Source: CAZGRP01 sp964527995 (GTDB lineage Bacteria > Zhuqueibacterota > Zhuqueibacteria > Oceanimicrobiales > CAZGRP01). From it: DNA of 64,000 nucleotides. The position numbers and the translations under genes were made by a program. The notes under the pieces are model-generated. The model worked only from the letters and a program-made list of their open reading frames with translations. It was not told the DNA's origin and ran no database searches. Positions 45,364 to 54,400 of this stretch are shown here, in pieces. The stretch covers positions 1 through 64,000 of the forward strand of contig CAZGRP010000006.1 in the NCBI GenBank assembly GCA_964527995.1, written 5' to 3'. Each line of letters opens with the position of its first letter. Within the stretch, counting starts at the first letter, position 1.

Positions 45364-45488
45364 TGCGAGGGGCTTAGCTGGGTGCACTCCGCTCCGGGAC
45401 CCTTTTTCGTTCGGCAGCACGCCCTCTTTGCCCTATCGACCGCTGCGGCATGCGACGCCTCGGCCCTACTCGGTTCCGGGCGGCGTCC

Positions 45489-46637
45489 CTATGGTTGCGG
45501 CGGATATTCGAGCAGATATAGATAAGCAGCAGCCAACTCCTCTTCGGTGAAATATGGAAAGGGCGGCATCGTGTCTCCACCCATCATTGACATCATAGGT
45601 GATGAGCCCCACTTGACCTGGCGTATCATCTGCTGCATCGAGAGCTGGTTCGGGAAGCTGGCCAGCGAGGGGATGATGCCGCGCATCATGGCCATGTGTC
45701 CGGGGCCGGGGCCCGTCGCATCGTGGCAGATGTGGCACGTGCCTTTGACGATATGCTCGCCGACGCGGGCAACCGACTGAGTCACCACAATGTCCTTGCG
45801 ATCGGCGGAAGGGACACCGGCGAGTTTCTTCAGGTACTGCAGCAAGGCCTCCACCTCGTCGCCACGCAGATGTTTGAAGTCCGGCATCTTCTCGCCACCC
45901 TTCTGCAGTCGTTCGCGGAGGGTCTTTTCAGCGTCGGCAGCCAGTTCCCTGGCCATCTCCTCGTCGATCGACCGGCCCATTTTTTCCATGCGCTGCCGAA
46001 TCAGCGTCGGCGAGGTGCCGCGCACAGGATCGACCAGCGACTTGATCTCTGGCGGTGCTCCCTGGCCATCGGGACCGTGGCATGACTGGCAGTTGAGGCG
46101 GTAGAGGTCTGCGCCCGTCAACACAAAGGTCTCGTTCAGCACTGATGAGCTCTTTCGGCGGTCGGTTCGAAACAGAGTGAAGAACCTTTCGATGATCCGT
46201 CCCATGCGGCCGCCTGTCGGCGCTGCCTTTGTGACACGGCCGGGCTCCTTCCGCCGCGAAACGGGTGGAGGCGCGTTCCCACCCATGCGGCCCATGGCGG
46301 TGCTCCGCGTGCTGGGTAGTCCGAGACGCTTGATCCAGCTTGGCCCGCGAACCGGTGTAACGACCGGAGCGGTCGTGTCTTCAGCAACGCCGATCACTGA
46401 AGGAGCTCGCCGATTCGGTTCACGAGCCGCCTCCCAGCTCTCCACGCTTGCCGGGTTCGACAGGCCAAAGGCACTCGCCATCAAGGCACGGCTTGAAGAG
46501 CCATCCGTCTGCTCTATGGAAATCCAACTGCCGTTCTGCTGCGCGGCCTGCACCGACGAATTCTCCTGCGCCGGTGCAACACCTCCGAGAACAGCACTCA
46601 CACCAAGGGCCACTGCAGCAAAAGTGAAAGATCGCAT
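45489..46637 (-). CDS. exported diheme cytochrome c with long disordered N-terminus
   Basis: 382 residues. A signal peptide (FAAVALGVSAVLGGVAPAQ) and ~160 residues of low-complexity Pro/Arg/Ser-rich linker precede two c-type domains with CQSCH near 184 and CHICH near 305. Met-rich stretches (HMAMMRG, SSPMMSMMGGDTMPPF) lie near the second haem and may supply the distal ligand or bind copper. It follows the HMA/CcdA/copper ATPase genes in the same direction. Confidence 0.82.
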   Translation of the reverse strand: MRSFTFAAVALGVSAVLGGVAPAQENSSVQAAQQNGSWISIEQTDGSSSRALMASAFGLSNPASVESWEAAREPNRRAPSVIGVAEDTTAPVVTPVRGPSWIKRLGLPSTRSTAMGRMGGNAPPPVSRRKEPGRVTKAAPTGGRMGRIIERFFTLFRTDRRKSSSVLNETFVLTGADLYRLNCQSCHGPDGQGAPPEIKSLVDPVRGTSPTLIRQRMEKMGRSIDEEMARELAADAEKTLRERLQKGGEKMPDFKHLRGDEVEALLQYLKKLAGVPSADRKDIVVTQSVARVGEHIVKGTCHICHDATGPGPGHMAMMRGIIPSLASFPNQLSMQQMIRQVKWGSSPMMSMMGGDTMPPFPYFTEEELAAAYLYLLEYPPQP

Positions 46638-46723
46638 GGCACCTCTCTCCTGTTGGTTTCAAAGCCCGTAATAACCCTGTATCCTGGTCATCCCTTCTTC
46701 TGCGTGCCAGCGGCACGAAGAAA

Positions 46724-47056
46724 CTACTCTTCCAGCGCTTCCGAGGCCTCGACGACGGCCATCACCTCGGCGTGGTAGCGGTGGCGGCCATCATTCCCGG
46801 CGCCAGCGACAGCCGCCAGCAGATCCTGCGGCGTCACTCGGTTCGGATCGTACGCCGCTGCCGCCACGCCGCGGTCCAGGAAGACTTCGGCCAAGAGAAC
46901 GCCCTCCAGACGCAACAGCCCGTTGCGCACCCGTGTCGCACAGCGCGGGCAGCCCATTCCCCACACCGCCAGGTAGGCTGCCTTGGCCGTGGCCAACGCT
47001 TCGCGATCCAGCGGCTTTTCCAGTGGATCTACGTGACAGTTTTCATGCTCGTCCAT
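46724..47056 (-). CDS. small heavy-metal-associated (HMA) domain protein
   Basis: 110 residues. Central HMA domain with WGMGCPRCATRVRNGLLRLEGVL: the GMxCxxC metal site is intact. Unlike simple chaperones it has ~30 extra N-terminal residues with His and Cys (ENCHVDPLEK). It probably carries Cu(I) or a related ion for the neighbouring ATPase. The start lies 21 bases downstream of the CcdA-like stop, so the genes are probably co-transcribed. Confidence 0.85.
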   Translation of the reverse strand: MDEHENCHVDPLEKPLDREALATAKAAYLAVWGMGCPRCATRVRNGLLRLEGVLLAEVFLDRGVAAAAYDPNRVTPQDLLAAVAGAGNDGRHRYHAEVMAVVEASEALEE

Positions 47057-47077
47057 GTTGCACCTCCAGATTGGTTA

Positions 47078-48337
47078 TCAGATCACCCACGCAAGCATCA
47101 CCCATCCCAGGATCACCATAGCCGCACCATACCACAAGCGGATGCGCAGGGCGTGCCGGCGCTCCCACCGTGCCCAGGCCTTGGCTGTGCTCCTGTTGCC
47201 AGCTGCCAGCAGAATGCCGATTAAGGGCACGACGAACAGCACGTTGTACAGTACCAGATAGCCCAACCCCCAGGCCAGCGTAGTCTTGGCGTTCAACAGC
47301 GTAATAATCGCCACGTAAACGCCGCCGGAGCACGGGAACGTGCACAGTCCTACGATGATGCCCATCACAACCGTGGCCGGCACCGACGCGACCCTCAACA
47401 ACTCATTGGTCTTCCGGTGGGCGGCGGCCGGCATGTGGAGCTTGATCGGAAACTGGGGCCAGAAGTACTCGACGACATTGACAGCTCCTAAAGCGATCAG
47501 GAGCCAACTGCCGGCGCGGGCAACGAAGTGCGGGTCACCGCTGACCCGCACCGCCTGCAGAATGCCCAGGCCAATGCCAAAATAGACCAGAAAGATCATG
47601 CCGATGAATATGCCGCCCAGCTTGATGATCTGCCGCCGGCTCTGGCGGATGGTGAAAAGGAAAGCCAGCAGGAGCAGGATGACGGCGAAGGCGCACGGGT
47701 TGACGCTGTCTAGCAGGCCGGTGACCACCACAGCCGGCAGCAAGTTCGCCAGGTTAGCTTCCCGCTGCACCCGGCGAGCCAGCACCTCCCCTGGCGCCGG
47801 CCTGTCGATCTGGCCCAGCGCCTCTCCGATAGGCGTGTCGATCGGAAACCTCTTCACCTCGCCGGTGAAGGCCCAGAGGCGATACTCCTTGGGCTTGAGA
47901 TGCATCCTGACTTGCTGGAGCACAAGCGCCGGTGGCAAGTCGTCCTGGTTGAAAACGGCTTTGAGCAGGTTCGGAGGCACGTGACCGAGGATCACCAGAT
48001 CGGTGCCACGGAGAGGCACGAAAGCATACAGGGCATCGTTGATGCTGCTTGGCAGGCCCACTTCGGCCGTTTTCTTGTCCAGAAGCTGGCGGCCCTGGGG
48101 ACGAGTGAAGTCGTGCACTTCCGGCTCGCTCATCACACCGGCGTCACGCAGGGCCGGAATCAGGGTCTGCTCGACATACGTAAAGCAATCGGCGCAGCCG
48201 CCGGCAAAGAAAACATGGACTGTGTCCGTCTGTGCCAGGACTCCACGACCATGTAGGCTCACCAGGAGAATCGACAGCAGGATGGCGATAAGCGAACGTA
48301 ACCTCATCTGTCTTCTTCGACGTTTTCCGTGTTGCAC
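47078..48337 (-). CDS. CcdA/DsbD-like transmembrane thiol-redox protein with N-terminal thioredoxin-like domain
   Basis: 419 residues. After a signal helix, an extracytoplasmic ~150-residue glutaredoxin-like domain carries CADC. The C-terminal half is a CcdA/DsbD-beta membrane domain, with the pseudo-symmetric motifs GLLDSVNPCAFAV and GLCTFPCSGGVYV holding the two redox cysteines. It should pass reducing power to periplasmic thiols, for example for cytochrome c maturation or copper-site assembly. GTG at 48337 directly follows the ATPase stop (TAGGTG); the ATG at 48307 is the alternative. Confidence 0.83.
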   Translation of the reverse strand: MQHGKRRRRQMRLRSLIAILLSILLVSLHGRGVLAQTDTVHVFFAGGCADCFTYVEQTLIPALRDAGVMSEPEVHDFTRPQGRQLLDKKTAEVGLPSSINDALYAFVPLRGTDLVILGHVPPNLLKAVFNQDDLPPALVLQQVRMHLKPKEYRLWAFTGEVKRFPIDTPIGEALGQIDRPAPGEVLARRVQREANLANLLPAVVVTGLLDSVNPCAFAVILLLLAFLFTIRQSRRQIIKLGGIFIGMIFLVYFGIGLGILQAVRVSGDPHFVARAGSWLLIALGAVNVVEYFWPQFPIKLHMPAAAHRKTNELLRVASVPATVVMGIIVGLCTFPCSGGVYVAIITLLNAKTTLAWGLGYLVLYNVLFVVPLIGILLAAGNRSTAKAWARWERRHALRIRLWYGAAMVILGWVMLAWVI

Positions 48338-50755
48338 CTAGTCGGTGAGTCGCGTCCGCTTCAGCATCAGAGCATTGATCGCCACGATGATCGAGCTGCC
48401 GCTCATGGCGATGGCACCGACCTCGGGCCGCAGCGTGATCTGCATGAACGGGTAGAGCACACCCGCCGCGATGGGGATGGCCAGCATGTTGTAGACCACA
48501 GCCCAGGCCAGGTTCTGTTTCATCTTGCGCACGGTGGCTCGCGAGATGGTGATGACCTTGAGCACATCCAGGGGGTCACTTTTCATCAGCACCACGTCGG
48601 CCGTCTCCACAGCCACATCGGTGCCGGCCCCGATGGCGATGCCGACGTCAGCCTGGGCCAGTGCCGGTGCATCGTTGATGCCATCGCCCACCATCGCCAC
48701 GAACTTGCCTTGCTGCTGCAGTTCTTTCACCTTGTCCTGCTTCTGATGCGGCAGCACGTCGGCAAAAACCGTGTCGATATTCAGTTCCTTCGCCACCCGC
48801 TCGGCAGTGCCCCGGTTGTCGCCTGTCAGCATGGCGACCTGGATGCCTTTGGCCTGCAGGAAGTTCACAGCCTCCCTGGCTCCTGGCCGCACCGCGTCGG
48901 CGATGGCGATCAGCCCCGCCAGTTGTCCATCCACGGCGGCGTACACGACAGTCCGCCCGCCGCCCTCCAATTCCTGTGCCTGCTGCGCCAGACCGTCCAC
49001 AGGTATGTTCCGGTCGCCCATGAGCTTACGGTTGCCCACCAGGACTTCGTGTTTGTCGACGACAGCTCGCATGCCATGGCCGGGGATCGCCTCGAACTCT
49101 TCTGCCGGAGTCAACTCCAGGCCGCGCTCTTTGGCCGCCTGCACAATGGCCCGGGCAAGCAGATGCTCGCTGCCCTGTTCAGCCGAGGCGACCAGCCGGA
49201 GAATCGCAGATTCCTGCTTGGGAGTATCGGATCGACCACCAGAGCCCGAATCCGAAATCACTATCTCTACCACCTCCGGCTCACCCTTGGTCAGCGTCCC
49301 AGTCTTGTCGAAGATGATGGCATTCAGCCTGGCTGGCTGCTCCAGCGCTGTAGCGTTCTTGTAGAGGATGCCGTTTTGGGCTCCCAGACCTGTGCCCACC
49401 ATGACGGCGGTCGGTGTCGCCAGGCCCAATGCGTCCGGGCAGGTGATGACCACCACCGTGATAGCCAGGGTCATGGCGAACAGGGCCGTCTGCCCGATCA
49501 GAAAGAACCAGATCCCAAATGTGAGAAGACCGCCGAACACGGCCACCAGCACCAGGTAGTGGGCGGCACGGTCGGCCAGCCGCTGAGCCGGCGCTTTGCT
49601 GTTCTGGGCACTCTGCACCAGCTTGACGATCTGAGCCAGGGCGGTGTCGGACCCGACTCGGGTGGCCCGGAACTTGAAGCTGCCGGTCTTGTTGATCGTC
49701 GCGCCGATCACTTCGTCGCCGGGCTGCTTCTTGACCGGCACACTTTCACCGGTGATCATGCTCTCATCGACGTCGGACTCGCCCTCGACCACCACGCCGT
49801 CAACGGGCACCTTGTCACCGGGGCGGATGACCACGATGTCGTCCGCCTGCACGTCGCTGGTGGGGATCTCCATTTCCTGGCCGTCGCGTTCGACCCGAGC
49901 CATGGGCGGTGCCAAAGTGAGCAACTTCTGGATGGCCTGGCCGGTGCCACTGCGGGCGCGCATCTCCATCCAGTGGCCGAAGAGCACGAAGGTGACCAGC
50001 ATGACGGCCGCTTCGTAGAACACCTCGCCTTTGAACAGGAAGGTGGCGGCCAGGCTGAATATGTACCCGGCCAGCACCGCGATGCTGACCAGTACAGCCA
50101 TGTTGAGGACGCCGTTTTTCAGGGCGCGATAGGCGCCGATAAAAAAGGGCCAGCCGCCGTAGAGGACCACCGGCGTAGCCAGCAGAAAGGCGATGAAGTC
50201 GGGGCTCACCCCCGCGGGTGTCGGCAGTTTGAAATTGAACAGCCGGTAGAAGAGCGGCGAGAAAAGGAAGACCGGAATCGTCAGCACGAAGGCGACGAAG
50301 AACCGGTTTCGCATGTCGCGAACCATGCCTTCCATACTCATGCCGGGACCGTGGCCCATCTCGTGGGCCATGCCCGCCATCTCGTGACCGCCGTGCTCGT
50401 CCATCGCGGGCGCGGCCGCATGCTCGGCGTGCTCCATGGGCGGGGCAGCCGGTGCAGCATGGCCAGCGTGTCCTTCGTGCGCGGCATGGTCTACCGCTGC
50501 TGCTGCCGGGGGATCGCCCGGCTTGCACACGTGTTCCGGCACGGACTCGCCCGTGCAGTGGTAACCGCACTCGCCAACCAGCGCCTTGATCTCAGCCAGG
50601 CTGATGGCCGACTCATCGTAATGCACCGTTGCGGTGCAGCTCAGATAGTTGGCATCGACGTGGTGGATGCCCGGATGTTGGAGCAGTCGTTTCTCCACGC
50701 TCCGGCCATCCCCCACACACAGCATGCCGTGAACACAAATAATCGCTTCCCTCAT
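48338..50755 (-). CDS. P1B-type copper-translocating ATPase with variant CPD and SEHL motifs
   Basis: 805 residues. An N-terminal HMA-like domain has only the first metal cysteine (GMLCVGDGRS). A His/Met-rich linker at ~85-145 (EGHAGHAAPAAPPMEHAEH) resembles CopB. Core motifs TGES, DKTGTLTKG and GDGINDAPAL are intact. The membrane metal motif is Cys439-Pro-Asp441 instead of CPC or CPH, and the nucleotide-domain HP pair is His531-Leu532 (SEHLLA). Copper or silver export is inferred from the overall family and neighbours. First gene of the ATPase-CcdA-HMA operon. Confidence 0.88.
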   Translation of the reverse strand: MREAIICVHGMLCVGDGRSVEKRLLQHPGIHHVDANYLSCTATVHYDESAISLAEIKALVGECGYHCTGESVPEHVCKPGDPPAAAAVDHAAHEGHAGHAAPAAPPMEHAEHAAAPAMDEHGGHEMAGMAHEMGHGPGMSMEGMVRDMRNRFFVAFVLTIPVFLFSPLFYRLFNFKLPTPAGVSPDFIAFLLATPVVLYGGWPFFIGAYRALKNGVLNMAVLVSIAVLAGYIFSLAATFLFKGEVFYEAAVMLVTFVLFGHWMEMRARSGTGQAIQKLLTLAPPMARVERDGQEMEIPTSDVQADDIVVIRPGDKVPVDGVVVEGESDVDESMITGESVPVKKQPGDEVIGATINKTGSFKFRATRVGSDTALAQIVKLVQSAQNSKAPAQRLADRAAHYLVLVAVFGGLLTFGIWFFLIGQTALFAMTLAITVVVITCPDALGLATPTAVMVGTGLGAQNGILYKNATALEQPARLNAIIFDKTGTLTKGEPEVVEIVISDSGSGGRSDTPKQESAILRLVASAEQGSEHLLARAIVQAAKERGLELTPAEEFEAIPGHGMRAVVDKHEVLVGNRKLMGDRNIPVDGLAQQAQELEGGGRTVVYAAVDGQLAGLIAIADAVRPGAREAVNFLQAKGIQVAMLTGDNRGTAERVAKELNIDTVFADVLPHQKQDKVKELQQQGKFVAMVGDGINDAPALAQADVGIAIGAGTDVAVETADVVLMKSDPLDVLKVITISRATVRKMKQNLAWAVVYNMLAIPIAAGVLYPFMQITLRPEVGAIAMSGSSIIVAINALMLKRTRLTD

Positions 50756-50870
50756 GGGGCTTGCCTCCTCCTCTTGCAGTACGCCAGCCGTGCTCTGCCA
50801 GCTCCGACGCCGGCCGCCTCGCGGCGGTCCACTCCTTTATTCCCGTAAGCGGCGCGGTCCTTTGCGTCCG

Positions 50871-51914
50871 TCATGCGGCCAGAAAGTCACGCCGCATGCC
50901 CATCGCCTCATCCGTGATCCGGATCGATTCCCGTCCGTCCTCCACGGTGCCCGCCAGGGCGCGGATGGCGTCCACGGTTTCGGGGACAACGATGGCTTCG
51001 TTGTAGACCTGGTAGGTATAGTAGGCCTCGTCGCCATTCACCGTCAGAACATCTTCCCACAGCGCAACCTCCCACATGTCACCTCGCGGCCGGCCCAGGT
51101 CCTTCATCAGCTCGATGGTGCTGTTGAGGGCCACGACGCCGTCGCTCATGCGGATAAAGGCGATGCGAGGCGCAGAGCGGAAGGCATCCAGCACCTCCTC
51201 GCGGCTGGCTTCGCGGGTCAGTTGCACCACCCAGTAGTGGTTATGGGTCTGGGTGTGCGCCGCTTTGGCAGCGATCGTGACCACGTCCAGGTCCGGCACC
51301 ACGGTCTGGGCGTCCGGGCCCTGGTGACTGGGGATGTGCGGCTCGGGCACCACGGTGTTCATGATGCCGCTATGGTCTGACTCCCAGGGATCGGTGGCCC
51401 GGCGTATCAGCACACCGCGGGCCTTCTTGAGCAGGCCGGCTTCGCGCAGCGCGGTCAAGGTGCGCACCGTGCTGGTTGTGTTGCACGAGACCACACGAGT
51501 AGCATCGCGACCCAGGGCCGTCTCGTAGTTGGCCTGGGCTACGAAGGAGTGACCGGTCAGGCTATGTTTTTCGCCGCCCTGGTAAATGGCCTTCACGCCC
51601 GCGGCCCGGTAGCGTTCGAGGTTCTTGGCGCCGATGCCCTTAGGAGTGCAGTCCACGATCACGTCGATTTGCTTCAGGAGATCCTCCAGCGTGCCGGCCA
51701 CCGGTATGCCGGCCGCCTTCATTCCATCGGCCTTATCGGGCAGCGAGGCGAAGACCGGCAGACCGAGGACGGTGGCGGTTTTCACACGGTAGTCGCTGAC
51801 AACGTCCGCGATGCCGATCAGCTCCATGTCGGGTTGCAACCGGACGGCATCGGCCACCCGCTTGCCGATGACGCCGTAGCCGTTGACGGCCACGCGTATG
51901 CTCTTGGGTGTCAT
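50871..51914 (-). CDS. archaeal-type (class II) glyceraldehyde-3-phosphate dehydrogenase
   Basis: 347 residues. N-terminal Rossmann motif IRVAVNGYGVIGKRVADAV, then IYQGGEKH, and the active-site cysteine in VSCNTTSTVRTL. HNHYWVVQL, RIAFIRMSDG and DMWEVALWED match the archaeal tetrameric GAPDH family rather than the common bacterial GapA (SCTTNCL). It oxidises or forms glyceraldehyde-3-phosphate with NAD(P). The ATG at 51914 follows GGAG; 16 further upstream codons have no ribosome site. Confidence 0.88.
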   Translation of the reverse strand: MTPKSIRVAVNGYGVIGKRVADAVRLQPDMELIGIADVVSDYRVKTATVLGLPVFASLPDKADGMKAAGIPVAGTLEDLLKQIDVIVDCTPKGIGAKNLERYRAAGVKAIYQGGEKHSLTGHSFVAQANYETALGRDATRVVSCNTTSTVRTLTALREAGLLKKARGVLIRRATDPWESDHSGIMNTVVPEPHIPSHQGPDAQTVVPDLDVVTIAAKAAHTQTHNHYWVVQLTREASREEVLDAFRSAPRIAFIRMSDGVVALNSTIELMKDLGRPRGDMWEVALWEDVLTVNGDEAYYTYQVYNEAIVVPETVDAIRALAGTVEDGRESIRITDEAMGMRRDFLAA

Positions 51915-51985
51915 TTTTTTCTCCAGATTTTCGGCCAACAGAACCATTCGCCTGTCAGCCAATCCAGGGTTCCTGCCCCAGGGTT

Positions 51986-52804
51986 CTAATGTTCACTCTG
52001 CAGCGACGCCCCGATGAATACCGCCGACAGTAGTGTGAATATGTAGGCCTGGATGACGTCGATAAGAATCTCGAGCAAGTCCACCGCCAAGGCCCCGGCT
52101 ACGCTGAATGGTGCGACAGCCAGACTCTTGAAGATGAAGATGAAGCCGAGAACGGCAAACAATACCACGTCACCGGCGAACATGTTTGCGAAAAGTCGGA
52201 TGGCCAGTGCCAGGTGCTTTGTGAATAGACCCAGAACCTCAGCCGGGACAAGCACGACCAGCACGAACCACGGAACGTCTGCCGGGACATACTGCGCAGC
52301 GTAGCCCTTGAGGCCGTGTTGCTTGATTCCGGAACCGACCACCACAAAAAACGTGATCAAGGCCAGCCCCGAGGTCACACTGATGTTTGCTGTCGCCTTG
52401 ATACTCGGTGGAACCAACCCCATGAGGTTGTTCACAAGAATGAAAAAGAAAATCGTCAGCAGGAACGGGCTGAAGCGTCGGGCATGGTCGCCAAGGTACG
52501 GCCTGAACACATCCTCCCGCAAGAAGACAACGATCGCCTCGAGAAAATTTGCGAGGCCTCGTGGGACCAACTTCTTTGTCCGAAAGGCTAAAGTGAACAC
52601 CGCAACGATGATCGCGGCGGAGATCCACATCATGATCACGGCCTTGGTGATCGAGAAATCGATCCCCAGAATCTTGGGCAGAGGGATGATCACCTTATCG
52701 GCCAGCTCTTCAAGGATAAACGCAGCCTTGCCGTGTTCAGGGGGTTGAGCTTCTTGAACCGTCTGGCTCATCCAAGCGAGCCAGTTGAAGAGAACAAGAC
52801 TCAT
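51986..52804 (-). CDS. atpB: ATP synthase F0 subunit a
   Basis: 272 residues with five or six helices. The essential arginine lies in HLALAIRLFANMFAGDVV, and the last helix (VIQAYIFTLLSAVFIGASL) is conserved. It forms the proton half-channels against the c-ring. No atpE, atpF or F1 genes are next to it: the flanks are GAPDH and a patatin. AGGAG lies about 11 bases before the ATG, a longer gap than usual. Confidence 0.92.
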   Translation of the reverse strand: MSLVLFNWLAWMSQTVQEAQPPEHGKAAFILEELADKVIIPLPKILGIDFSITKAVIMMWISAAIIVAVFTLAFRTKKLVPRGLANFLEAIVVFLREDVFRPYLGDHARRFSPFLLTIFFFILVNNLMGLVPPSIKATANISVTSGLALITFFVVVGSGIKQHGLKGYAAQYVPADVPWFVLVVLVPAEVLGLFTKHLALAIRLFANMFAGDVVLFAVLGFIFIFKSLAVAPFSVAGALAVDLLEILIDVIQAYIFTLLSAVFIGASLQSEH

Positions 52805-52874
52805 GGCAGCTATCGCTCCTAGACACGATTACCCAGATGATCAAGGAGAGAGCACTTCGCTCTCTCCCACCGAA

Positions 52875-53837
52875 TTATCCTCCTCCCCCGTGCCGAGCCG
52901 CTGAGCGTCGAAAGCGTGTCCCAGCGACACGGTTTCGGCCATCGAGCATACTTCGAATGCTGGGCAGTGCAGCTTCCGCAGCCCGCACGCCCGCATCGAT
53001 ACAGAGATCAGCCTTTGAGACTTCAAAGGTCTGAATCGGCTCACCGAAATCTGGACGGATCACCAGATCGGCAAACTCAAGGTGATGCCGCTTGTGGTGA
53101 CGCGAACAGAGCTCGATGGCGCGCAAGAACGCCTGCAGACCGTTGTTCACTTCTACCCACCGCCCCTCCTGGTCCACGTCGACAGCGATCACCAGATCCA
53201 CCCCCGAATTGCGGGCAATGTCGGCCGGCACGAGGTCGAGGATTGCGCCGTCGGCCAGCAGCCTTCCCTCATAAGGCACCGGCGGGAAAAACCCGGGAAT
53301 CGCCGAACTCGCCTGCAGGGCGATCGTCGCCGGTCCCTCTCGAAAGATGACCTTCTCTCCGCTCAAAAGATCGACGGCCACGGCCGCCAGCGGAACTCTC
53401 CCCTCTTCGAGCAGCTTTCCCTGGGTGAGTTCAGCCAACGACTCGGTCGCCAGCTCTTGCGGCAGGATTCCCCAGCCCCAGAGGGAGTCCACAAGAAACT
53501 TCTCCACATGGATGAATCGGCGAAAGCGATCGAGCAACGACGATGTTTCGCCCGGCGGGGTGCTCAAGCCGCTCGGCAGGGACAGGCCGAGATTGAGCAC
53601 CTGCTGTGCCAGGTGTTCCCTGTCGAGGTCTGGTCGCAGCGAATAGGCCGCCCCGATGATCGCACCCATGCTGCTGCCAGCAATGGTGGTGATCGGAATC
53701 CCCTCGCGTTCGAACACGGCCAATACCCCGAGGTGAGCCATCCCTCGGACGCCCCCACCTCCGAGAGCCAGGCCGACAGACGGCATCCCTGCCCACCGTT
53801 CTTCCCTGGTATCTATCCCAATCTGGTCAGATGTCAT
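52875..53837 (-). CDS. patatin-like phospholipase
   Basis: 320 residues of the bacterial patatin/RssA family. The oxyanion motif GLALGGGGVRGMAHLGVL, nucleophile elbow GSSMG and the catalytic aspartate in DGAILDLVP form the Ser-Asp dyad. It acts as an acyl hydrolase on membrane lipids. The start is either 53837 or the ATG at 53786 just before the glycine-rich motif; neither has a strong ribosome site. Confidence 0.88.
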   Translation of the reverse strand: MTSDQIGIDTREERWAGMPSVGLALGGGGVRGMAHLGVLAVFEREGIPITTIAGSSMGAIIGAAYSLRPDLDREHLAQQVLNLGLSLPSGLSTPPGETSSLLDRFRRFIHVEKFLVDSLWGWGILPQELATESLAELTQGKLLEEGRVPLAAVAVDLLSGEKVIFREGPATIALQASSAIPGFFPPVPYEGRLLADGAILDLVPADIARNSGVDLVIAVDVDQEGRWVEVNNGLQAFLRAIELCSRHHKRHHLEFADLVIRPDFGEPIQTFEVSKADLCIDAGVRAAEAALPSIRSMLDGRNRVAGTRFRRSAARHGGGG

Positions 53838-53849
53838 CCCAAACGATCC

Positions 53850-54311
53850 TTACATCACGCGTTTCAGTCCCGTAAGTTGCCTCAAAGAATTCAGGTGAAT
53901 TTTGCACAGATCGACATGCTCCATCGCCTTGTCGGTCTGGCTATTGTCAAGGTAGAACATGATCCTATCCAAATGATAGATCGCGCTCTTGGCACGTTCT
54001 TCCAGGCGAGGCAGCTGGCTTTTCTCAATGCTGTCCACGTAGGCGAGAAGCAAATAACGAGTCGCCACAGCCACTTGCCGCGCCTGTTTGATCTCCCCCG
54101 CGCCAATGAGATCCGCAACCTTCAGCATGTTGCCGTAGGCGGTGCCGATGGCGTCCTCCTGAACAGCGATTCGGCTGAGTTCGGCAGTGTCGTGCAGCGT
54201 GATCAGTGAATCCGGGGTCGCTGCAGGCTTCTCTTCGCTCTTCTCTCGCCCGCATGCCACCAGTGTCACGGCAAGAGCAGCAACGGCCATCCACCTCCAG
54301 GGAACGTTCAT
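53850..54311 (-). CDS. predicted lipoprotein, helical, unknown function
   Basis: 153 residues. Lipobox LVACG after a hydrophobic signal (MAVAALAVTLVAC). The mature part is entirely helical with short heptad-like runs (GEIKQARQVAVATRYLLLAYVDSIEK; LEERAKSAIYHLDRIMFYLD). ATG at 54311 is preceded by GAGGTGAACACC. I do not recognise a family. It ends 12 bases before the patatin start and could be co-transcribed. Confidence 0.7.
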   Translation of the reverse strand: MNVPWRWMAVAALAVTLVACGREKSEEKPAATPDSLITLHDTAELSRIAVQEDAIGTAYGNMLKVADLIGAGEIKQARQVAVATRYLLLAYVDSIEKSQLPRLEERAKSAIYHLDRIMFYLDNSQTDKAMEHVDLCKIHLNSLRQLTGLKRVM

Positions 54312-54400
54312 GGTGTTCACCTCGCGCTGTTTGACTGTCGACAAACCCACTGGCTTCAGACCACCGGAATCGATCGAACGGTGAGTCGCCATGCCGGGCC

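Noticed and set aside
46695..46709. TGGCACG on the minus strand upstream of the diheme cytochrome gene
   Set aside because: A good -24 half, but the -12 position reads AGAA instead of TTGC.
48329..50848. 839-codon plus-strand frame
   Set aside because: Mirror of the P1B ATPase; no recognisable domain, composition typical of an antisense shadow.
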